DNA of 64,000 bases from Diadema setosum (lineage: Eukaryota; Echinodermata; Echinoidea; Diadematoida; Diadematidae): the NCBI GenBank assembly GCA_033980235.1, contig CM067076.1, forward strand, positions 32,522,383-32,586,382. The letters run 5' to 3'. Made by a program: the position numbers and the translations under genes. Position 1 is the stretch's first letter. Each line of letters starts with the position of its first letter. This document shows, piece by piece, positions 34,561-43,759 of this stretch. The notes under the pieces are model-generated. The model saw only the letters and a list, made by a program, of their open reading frames with translations. It did no database searches and was not told the DNA's origin.

Positions 34561-35204
34561 TTAGCATTTAGTGCTGACCATATATCTGAAGAATGTTCTG
34601 AACAAAAAAAAAATATTCTTTTGTGATTCAAAAGTCCTAATTTACCACATAAATTAGGATTCTTACTAGGAATTATGAATGGAGTTTTGAGCATTTAATA
34701 TTCATAAGCCTTATCGATGTTTAACACAATTTCATATATCTTTTATTTTGTTTCAGCAAAGATTAAAAGTGCACTTAACATCACGCAAAGAAAAATCAAT
34801 AAACCGTCATGCTCTACATGCAGGTTGAATATAAAAATGTCATACTTACACAAAATATTAAGAGGCCCAGGTGCATGGTATTTATCAAATGATGTTAAAA
34901 ATGAAGGGGAAGCTCGGAAGCAAAGCTTCTAATATGCATTCCCCTAAAACCATTATTAATAAGGTACAGAAAAATCCTATACAGTAGATACAGAGATACA
35001 TGGTTGCTGACAAAAACACATTGGACATTAATGACAAAACTAAAAACCCTTTACAATGTAGCTTTTTTTCAGCAAGGAGTGGGGGGGGGGTCCTGAGGCC
35101 ATTTTGAAATGGATCATAACCTCCATCACTGCGATATGATATAATTTAGGTGTACCGCCTTGATATTATCGAGCAAACTTGATTTTCTTCTTGAATTAAA
35201 ACAA

Positions 35205-36527
35205 CAACAACTAGAAATGTCGCTTTGGCGACTGGTATGCCTCCGCCATAATGCATGATTTTCCCAATAGGTCTAGATAGTACATGTGGACAATGTGTGA
35301 TTGCATTTTCACAAAATTGGCAAAATATTGAAATTGAAGTTTGAGTATTGAAGTTTGTCAAAAGTGTGTTGAATGTTCACCTTCCTTGACCTAGGTTTAA
35401 TTGGATGAATAGGAGAGCATGTATCTAGGGATTTAAGGACTTTAACTCGACTTTGACCCATTCATACATTTAGGCATTGAGTAATTTTCAAGGTACAGGT
35501 GTGGAGAAAAAGTGCAATTTCTGAATTGAATAGTAAATTGTTACCATTTTCATCTGGCCCTTGACCCTAAAATTCATAAGATAATCACTTTCAGGTAGAA
35601 CATGCATAATATGTACTAAGTTTCAAGATAACTTGAGCCACTTCCGAGATATGGAGGAAAAAGTTAGTTCAGCACTTTCACCTGATCTTTGACCTTTTGA
35701 CCTTTGAGGCAAAAAAAGAAGAAAAAAAAAAACTTTCCAGAGAATTTCTATTAGGTTACACATGTATGCATACACCAAGTGTAAAAAAAAATAACCCTGC
35801 TGGCATTGCATGATAGCAGGGAAATAGTAAAATTTTGAAGTGTTGCACTTGACCTTTGACCCCTGACCTTTGACCCCATGAACCCTACATTCTCTAGATA
35901 ATCACTTCCAGTCAGTATATGTATATACTATGTTCCATGAAGATACCTTGAACAATTTTACAAGGTATGGAGAAAAAAAAAAGAAGTTTTAATATTTTTA
36001 CTTGACCTTTTGACCTTTGACCTTTGACCTCATGACCCAAACTTTCACCAGAGAATCTTAATTGGGTAATACATGTATACACTAAGTTTTAAGAAAATAT
36101 CTTCAGGCATTCAATAGATATGGTGGAAATAGTGAAATTTTATGTATTTGACCCTGACCTTTTGACCTTTGACCTTGACCTCATAACCCAAACTTTCACC
36201 AGAGAATCTTAATTGGGTAATACATGTATACACTAAGTTTCAAGAAAATATCTTCAGGCATTCAATAGATATGGTGGAAATAGTGAAATTTTATGTATTT
36301 GACCTTGACCTTTTGACCTTTGACCTTGAGCATGTGCACCCAAACGTTGATAGGCACAACTTCACCCCCTAATACACATACATGCCAAGTTTCATTAGGA
36401 TACCTCAACAGGTTTTGATAGTTACCTTGTCCACAAAATTCATTACGGACGGACGGAAGGACGGACGGACGGACGGACAACCCGAAAACATAATGCCTCC
36501 GCCACGAAGTGGTGCCGGAGGCAATAA
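35205..36527 (+). repeat. TGACCT-rich tandem element, ~1.3 kb
   Basis: Starts near CTAGAAATGTCGCTTTGGCG with ATGCCTCCGCC and ends with a (GGAC)n tract (36446-36478) and ATGCCTCCGCCACGAAGTGG. Between are about five units of 150-200 bp, each with a TACTAAGTTTCAAGA-type block and a cluster of TGACCT words. TGACCT spaced by one base (a DR1 arrangement) occurs at 36011-36030 and in variants near 35850, 36160 and 36311. The two units around 36.05 and 36.2 kb are almost identical over ~130 bp. Apparently a long non-coding repeat of unknown class. Confidence 0.75.
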
Positions 36528-37126
36528 AAACTGGTGAAGTCATAAACGAAACTGTCCAAACGCAATACTGTACAAACTATTTATTAAACATCAACCAAGG
36601 AGCAATGTGAGGTACCGCTTTTAATTTTCTCAAAGTCCCCAGGTCTTGATTTATACACTTTGACATCTTGAGGTCATTCATTCTTGTCTTAAAACTAAAA
36701 CTGTCCTTTTTTATTGTTTTCAAAGATCTCTTTAATTTGATGTTTGGCAGCAGGCGACATCACTGAGCCCCAAATTTGCAGGATTCTCAGGCTAAAGATG
36801 CATATCAATTCTGTAATTGCCTTAATTGCAACCACATAATGATGGTGTTCAGCACTTCCTCAGGGGTCAGAGGGTAATCATTTGCCATAGAAACAGGATG
36901 AAGACATGAAGATTTGCTTCACCACCCGTTGAAGCCCTTTGGCTTTGTTGCCATGCCAGAGACAGTATTGTAGGTAACTTGGGTGGTATCAGAGATGGCA
37001 TCAGACCAGCATCTGCACCATCAGTTTGGGGGCCAAAGCTTTCAAGCATGCATGTCAAGTGATGGGAGGGAAATCTAGGTTGGCTTGTGGGATTTCAAAG
37101 GCATTGATGGCAGGTTGTTTAGGGGG

Positions 37127-37258
37127 GCATTTCATGAAGCATTTTGTCATTTTTTTTTTTTTTTGACAAAGCGTTATAAGCTACTCCAATCCTTGAATAT
37201 GATTGGCCGGGAGCAAATTTGGCAGACAATTTGGCAGACAAAACGCTTCATGAAATGC
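37127..37258. mobile_element. Small fold-back MITE, ~132 bp
   Basis: The left arm GCATTTCATGAAGCATTTTG is matched by the right arm CAAAACGCTTCATGAAATGC. The interior has a T-run and a doubled TTTGGCAGACAA. Confidence 0.85.
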
Positions 37259-38219
37259 AACCAGGTTATCGTGATTGGAAGGTCAGGGTACGCGTAGACG
37301 ACACCGGTGACACTTGCCATCCTTCGTTCCTTTCTAATGGAAACAAAAATCTAATATTTCACCAATAGGGTGCATCAGATGTCTGAATATCAAGTCTGAA
37401 AATGCAAAATCTCCCTCATGTGGGGGGAGGGGGCTGATCCCCCTTCCATACCCTCCCGTTGCCCGTTTCTCTGAATACCACTTTATATTTTTCTTACTCT
37501 TTGATGGAAACAATTCAATATTTTACCAAACGTGTGCACTACCATGTCATGCATGTTTCATCTTCAAGTCTGAAAGAAAAATCCCTCGTGTGGGAGTGGA
37601 GTATCCCTTCTCCATGTACCAATAACTAATTCTACATGAAATGAATGAAATAATTTAATCACTATGTTTTTAGGTGGAGTAATAGACGGCATGCACAGAA
37701 ATTCACTGTCATGTGATAAATTGCACATTATTTTGTGGCACATTACACTTATTTTGAACATGTATGTAGTACAGATACCAAATAGCCAAAAAGAACTGTT
37801 TTTACTTCCTAAGTGATAACTGACAGTTTCAAATGCAACTCACCTTATGGTAGACATTAAATGCGTTGGTTAAAAAAGAAAGAGGCTAGCACTAAATGTT
37901 CATCTCATGTGCTGGGGGTGACGATGATAGACCATGTGGTAAAAAATATCGCCTTCTAGTAAGCTGTCTGTTTAGCAACAAAACTAATGGTGAAATGTTT
38001 CTCTCGTTGCAAGGACACACTCCTTGATTTTAACATTCGAATCTTTCAATTTGTATACTTTACATATAAGAAATAATTTTAATAAAAATGTTTTTGAATA
38101 TTTTTCGGAAGAAAAATCACATGTTAATCATCATTATACTGATATGTATTTACATAATAGTATTGTGAGATAAAATTGTTATTGCCGGCCATTTTACACG
38201 CCATTTTGCATGCTAGGGA

Positions 38220-40070
38220 AAGTTCGAGCGGTTTTATCGGTACTTGCGTGCTTAAAAATCTCTTAATATGTATTATAATGTGTTCTCCATGCTTCACAAG
38301 ATATATTTAGACATTTAAATTTTGTATTTGAGTTACCTGGTTGAATGGTAATAAAGATACCCAGGAAATGGCTGCCATTATGGACGCCGTCTTGGATTGA
38401 ATTGAATTGAATTGAATTGAATTGAATTGAATTGAATTGAATTAGCCTGTTGGCTTATTTCAATTCCTTTTCGAAGAACTTGGCTTACAAGTGATATACC
38501 GTATCTTCTCGTCTCTCTTGTCCTGAGACACCTACAGAGTAGGTTTGATTTCATTTATATTATTTCTGCATCTATTTTTCTATACTTTTCTATATAATGG
38601 TATCCTTTTCACGCATCCCATCATTTTTTTTTTCAATGAATTCTGTCGAGGATCACTGGATCTGTTCTGTCTTTCTGTCCGTTGTATTGTCTTCCTGTTA
38701 TATTAGTCTTGTCTCGTTCTGTCTTGTCTCGTTCTGTCTTGTCTATGAGTCCCCCTTTATTAGTTTCGCCGTCCCAGTTTCGTTTTCTGTTTACTCGCCT
38801 GAGTATGTATGTCTGTTTGATACTCTATCTTCCTAGAGGGCTTCCAGACTTTTTTCTTTTTTACTTTATTCCCAGTCTTTCTTGCCCTTTTTGCATCCGT
38901 TCAATTTCTATTGACATTCTGTACTTGAGGGGCCCACATTCTACAAGCATTGTCTTTTTAGTGGGTCCCTCCATTTTTCGATGTCTTACGTATTATGTCG
39001 TCCTTATCACTTCAGTCAAGTTTCATTACAACGTATTTCTTATTCCAAGGTTCCTCGATTTTATTTTTCTCAATTTACTTTGTCTTGACTATGCAACCTT
39101 ATTCTCTGTTACCAAAGAAAGTGAAATGTTTATGTTCTTTTCGAAAAATGAAATAAAGCATGAATTGAATTGAATTGGATTACGGAACTTGTGTGAATCA
39201 ACATCTCATAATGTATTTCATTGAGTTCTTCATGTTTGGAAACATGATATATTTAGACACTTAAATTTTATATTGGGTTGACTGGTTGAAAGGTAATAAA
39301 GATATTCAGGAAATGGCGGCCATTCTGGACGCCATCTTGGATTACGGTACTTGTGTGCATCAACATCTCTTAATATGTATTTTATTGAGTTCTTCATGCT
39401 TCAAAACATATATCTAGACATTTAAATTTTGTATTTGGGTTCCCTGGTTGAAAAGTTATACGAATTTCAGGAAATGGCAGCCATTTCGGACGTCATCTTG
39501 GATTGCGAAAAACGCTCAAGGAGGATTTATGAGGACTTTTAGTCCGTTATTCTAGACATTTTTCTAGACATATTGCTTCAAAACATATATTTAGACATTC
39601 AAAGTTTGTATTTGGGTTACCTGGTTGAAAGGTATCAAAGATATTCAGGAAATGACTGCCATTTTGGACGCCGTCTTGGATTACGGAACTTGTGTGCATC
39701 AACATCTCTTCATATGTATTTTATTGAGTTCTTCATGTTTCGAAACATGATATATTTAGACACTTAAATTTTATATTGGGTTGCCTGGTTGAAAGGTAAT
39801 AAAGATATTCAGGAAATGGCTGCCATTTTGGACTCCATCTTGGATTACGGTACTTGTGTGCATCAACATCTCTTCATATGTATTTTATTGAGTTCTTCAT
39901 GTTTCAAAACATGATATATTTAGACTCTTAAATTTTGTATTGGGTTGCCTGGTTGAAAGGTGATAAAGATATTCAGAAAATGGCGGCCATTTTGGGCGCC
40001 ATCTTGGATTGCGGAAAACGCTCAAGGAGGATTTATGAGGACTTTTAGTACGTTATTCTAGACATATTCC
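38220..40070 (+). repeat. ~163-bp tandem repeat array, about six units
   Basis: The landmark AGGAAATGGC(G/T)GCCAT occurs at 38363, 39308, 39469, 39648, 39811 and 39975, so the period is 161-164 bp (179 in one unit). Each unit has ACCTGGTTGAAAGGTAATAA, GGACGCCATCTTGGATT, GTGTGCATCAACATCTCTT and ATATTTAGACA(T/C)TTAAATTT. Two units carry a longer variant with AAAACGCTCAAGGAGGATTT (39508, 40015), suggesting a higher-order pattern. The first gap is enlarged by an insertion. Confidence 0.9.
38399..39181. mobile_element. 783-bp insertion in the array, with target duplication
   Basis: TTGGATT at 38392-38398 is repeated at 39175-39181. Removing 783 bp restores a 162-bp repeat period, so the insertion is precisely bounded. 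It begins with (GAATT)n (~50 bp) and ends AATGAAATAAAGCATGAATT GAATTGAATTGG, a SINE/LINE-like end. The body has no recognisable protein. Confidence 0.8.
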
Positions 40071-41325
40071 TGGACCTATCCTGAAAAAATCAGCTTGTTA
40101 CCAGAAATTTCCAGGTATAAGCCTATTTTGACCTAATGCTCTTGGACTAGATTGCAGGGGTCGCGGTCGCGAGGGCTGGACAGCAGCAGAGGTGGGGGCA
40201 AGCAGGTGTAAAACAAGCCCCTTGACTAAAATGGACCCATCCCATTGTATAGCCATCATGAATCACCTGCATTGTACTAACATTGGTAAATATTCCATAA
40301 TTTCACAATTCATCACAAAAGAAAAGGTGTGAGCAAAGTATTCATCTCAAAACACAAAAATGTTTCAATTTTACAGTGGGAAGCACAAAATTAAAAATTA
40401 CCTGATGTTATTTTAAGCATTTTAAGTGAAAATAGGTGCCTACTTATGAGGTCAAATCTGTTTCAGTGGGCGTAACTAGCTAGGCGCTTCCAACAGTCAT
40501 GTGGGGTGAGACAGACTTTTCTCCTGATGGAAGTAGCAATGCTCCTGACAACGACTCACTCTTCCATTCAAAAAGCTGAACAATTATGTATTACTATATT
40601 CATTTTATTTCATGATAACCATGTGAGCTCAGCATGAAACATTTCCCAATTCGATATACCGCAGTATAGGGAATGTGTAATAGGTGATATGCTGTTTATA
40701 GTCGTAAGAACATTGTTTACTATGTTTCCAGTTTCTCAAATTTGTTAGATGTTTAGCTCTATATTATTCTTTCACTGTCTCTGCTGTTGTGTAAATATGG
40801 AGCCCCGAAACTTTCACTTCAAAAAGTTTGTTAGGTGCTTCTAGAAGTGAAAGTAACGAATTTCATCATACTTCTCCGGGATATGGTTGTTGCAGTTTGA
40901 TAAAACCTCATGGCGATGGTTTGTAGATATGGAGATAGTTATTCGTAAATTCCATTTGATATAGTGATAGCATCCGTTTAATACATATATACTTCTGTTT
41001 CAGAAACTGATTTTTTTTTCCTTTTGAACAACATGGTACAGCTCACAAATCACATTCTTTTCTTTAATCAAATCTTAGAAATATTCAACAATAAATCGAA
41101 CATATTATGCTTTTGAATTCTTTTAATGAAAAAACCAGTGCCAGTGTTATGAAATAAAACAAATTTGGATATTGATGAAAATGTCATTTTCTTTCAATCA
41201 TTTGCATACTTGTTTACCTTTGGGATGATAATCAGCATTCTCATATTGTTGTATTGTACCAGAAGAGTGTTTCGATCACATGTAAATGTGTTACACAATT
41301 GTTTATTGTGTCCAGGCGAGGATTT

Positions 41326-41330
<5 letters not shown>

Positions 41331-41357
<27 letters not shown>

Positions 41358-41396
41358 GGGGGGTGGGGCGAGCGGGCCTTGCCCCCCCCCCCCCCG
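41331..41396. repeat. G23 run and C14 run
   Basis: (TG)n then a G-run at 41341-41363, GTGGGGCGAGCGGGCCTTG, then a C-run. Strongly self-complementary and quadruplex-prone. A second C-run is at ~41451-41462, and a G-rich block at ~41557-41575. Confidence 0.9.
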
Positions 41397-41752
41397 ACCC
41401 AACTTTGATTTTATTTTTCAGACCATTTTTGACCATTTACAGTGCCTCGACCCCCCCCCCCCAACCTTTTTGGTTTGTTTGTTTTTGTTTAGTTTTGCAT
41501 TTATTTTTGCATGTCGCATTTTTTCCCTTTTTTTCATAATATGACACGTGGTGAGGGGGGGGGGGGGGAGGGGGAGATGGTGAGCACCCAGAAGTCACCG
41601 AAAAGTCACCTTTTTTGTTTTAGTCGAGATGGCTGAATATGTCATACTGCATATTAGCTGTGTGAGCTTATGTGTGTTGTGTGTGAAGGTGTGTGTGTGT
41701 GTGTGGGGGGGGGGGGGGTTGTGATTGCGTGTGTTTAACTGTGTGTACCCAT

Positions 41753-42081
41753 AGGCCCGAATTCACGAAGGTGGTACAAATGAAACCATGGTTTAAACCA
41801 TGGACAAAAACCATGGAATGCCAAGTGTCGCATGGGATATTTCGCTACGAAATCAGGTTATTTTGTCGATGAAATGATTATTTTGTAAAGAAATGACAAC
41901 ATTTTGTAACTAAATGAACATTTCGTCCACGAAATGATAATTTCGTTAACGAAACAGTCATTCTGTTGACGAAATGACCAATTTCGTAACGAAATATTCC
42001 GTTTGACACTTGGCGCTCCATGGTTTTTGTCCATGGTTTAGACCATGGTTTCATTTGTACCACCTTCGTGAATTCGGGCCA
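41753..42081. mobile_element. Fold-back MITE with GGCCCGAATTC ends, copy 2
   Basis: Same ends and interior as the copy at 28524-28851, including AAACCATGGTTTAAACCATG and ATTTCGT words. Differences are scattered substitutions and small indels. It lies in SLC10A intron 2. Confidence 0.92.
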
Positions 42082-42384
42082 TAATGTCTGTGTACGTCCT
42101 GTATTATAATGTGAGACTGCGCATTTATGTCTCTTTGTCAAAACCTCGGAATGTGTAGTGAAGTTTTCACAAAATGACATTTTTTTTTTTTTGGAAGCCC
42201 ATATTGGCGTACTGAGAACCGATATTTCAGCACAATTCATATCTATAGAAAGTTTGTGTGCTGTTCATTCCCATACGTGAATTTTGAAATATTTTCACTA
42301 AGTTCAAGTATAGAAATATGAACAAACAAACGATTGCCCGATTTCTTATGATTTGTGCTGGATACTCCATTGACAATGCGTATA

Positions 42385-42710
42385 TACGCAACACTGAAAA
42401 TGTCACTTCGTGGTGACTGCGCACAGGCGGGAAAACGATTTCTTTAGTCACCACGAACTGACATTTCTGTATGGAAGCTAATTCTGACGAAATTCTGGAT
42501 GATTGATCATAAAAAATACTCCAATAGAAAGCCTGAGTCATGTAGATTGACTACATATCAAATTCAGTGTAATCTTATTCCATTAACGCATTCAAACATA
42601 AAGTTTAAAAATATGAAATCTTTAAACGCGATTTACTCGAAATCAACTTTCGTGCGCTAGAGCGCTAAAATGCCAGTTCGTGGTGACAGCGACGAATTAT
42701 GATAATAACA
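42385..42710. repeat. CACGAACTG inverted-repeat cluster
   Basis: CTTCGTGGTGACTGCGC at 42403 is followed, inverted, by AGTCACCACGAACTGACATT at 42447 and again by AAAATGCCAGTTCGTGGTGACAGCGACGAA at 42667 (split into words here: CCAGTTCGTGG, TGACAGCGACG). The same words occur at 33592-33615, next to the 33-kb fold-back. Probably ends of one transposon family. Confidence 0.6.
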
Positions 42711-42798
42711 ATAATAATAAATTACATTTATATAGCGCTTAATACTGATGTTTCTAATCGTTTCTAATATTCAGTCTTTTTTCAATGTTTATGTGCAG

Positions 42799-43003
42799 CG
42801 TTTCCATGACGACAATCTCTACCGCAGTCGCCATTGGGATGATGCCCCTCAACCTATTCATCTATACCAGGGTGTGGACCAGCGAAACGGCCGTCATTCC
42901 CTACGTCAACATTGTCACCACTCTCGTCAGTATTCTGATACCAGCTGCCTTCGGAGTGCTGCTCCGCTGGTGGAAAAAAGAGCTGGCCAAGTGGGTCACG
43001 CGG
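42799..43003 (+). CDS. SLC10A-type cotransporter, exon 3
   Basis: Acceptor tgtgcag at 42798, donor gtaagt at 43004. The first base completes Ser124, then VSMTTISTAVAIGMMPLNLF, IYTRVW, AVIPYVNIVTTLVSILIPAA and WWKKELAKWVTR follow; 68 codons, phase 0 at the end. The blocks match family SVSMTTxSTxxAxGMMPLxL and IPYxNIxxSLVxLxxP. It encodes the TM4-TM6 region (approximate). The alternative frame of this exon (RFHDDNLYRSRHWDD...) is also open throughout, but has no family similarity. Confidence 0.93.
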
Positions 43004-43286
43004 GTAAGTCTCTCGAGGAAGCCTTGCATGGGTTGGAAGGTGAATTCACTAAAAGAAAATTAATTATAAAATGGGCTTTAGAAGCTCTGCAGTCTGATTG
43101 GTCAATTGTCATACACTGGTGTTTTTTTTTTTTTTTTTTTTTTTTTTTTGTTTACTGATCCACAATGAGCCATGCGTCTGGTAAAATCCGAACGCGTGGC
43201 TCAAGTCTTGTATGGTGTTGTAGGTGTATCGGACGTATGGTGGGGAAAATGGTTGTATGTCATGAATTTACAGTCCCATCTTATAA

Positions 43287-43455
43287 CACAAATGATACAC
43301 TGGCCTATTTCGTGGATCAGTGAGAATATTGAATGCTCTGTTTTAATAGAGTCTGAAACCCACTCGCTGTGCTCGTGAGTTTTAACAGTTCCAAAGTTAA
43401 TCTCGCGCATCCAATTCTCACCGATCCACTCTGTCCTGTGCATCATTTGTATACT
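43287..43455. repeat. Fold-back, ~170 bp
   Basis: AAATGATACACTGGCCTATT TCGTGGATCAGTGAGAAT on the left is matched, inverted and diverged, by ATTCTCACCGATCCACTCTG TCCTGTGCATCATTTGTAT on the right. Confidence 0.7.
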
Positions 43456-43759
43456 GATTCATCAAAAATAAAGGGAAGAATCATACACTTTGTCTTCGCA
43501 TTCCTGAGCGTGCGGTGTAGACATACACAATTATCATACTGTGCCAAACGTGCTAGAAAGGCGATGACTTTCCATTGTTTTGAGTTTGTTTAGTTTCGCT
43601 GCTGGTTATTTGAATAATTTTACATAAAAAAATACTTTGCTACTGACAGAGATCAAGCTGAAAATATGCCAACCATTTTTTTCTCAAGAAAGTCTTTGGG
43701 AGCAAATAATCATCTTTAACATAATTTTAATAAAAATTACCTGTTTTGAAAACTCGCTT

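Larger units (their letters stand above)
31468..42798 (+). other. SLC10A intron 2 (11.3 kb), repeat-filled
   Basis: Phase-2 intron. Starts with gtatctct, a C18 run (31476-31493) and AATAAA (31494-31499). Inside are listed hairpins, duplications, the TGACCT array, the ~163-bp array with a 783-bp insertion and a fold-back MITE. Stretches 31.9-33.1, 36.53-37.12, 37.26-38.2 and 40.07-41.3 kb show no gene and no family I recognise, apart from a small hairpin GGGAGGTAACTCCTCACACC TCCC near 32681-32704. Confidence 0.8.

Noticed and set aside
42748..43158. Separate 136-codon gene overlapping transporter exon 3
   Set aside because: It is the alternative frame of exon 3 extended into intron; the other frame matches the SLC10 family exactly. 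Kept only as a possible alternative-splice product.
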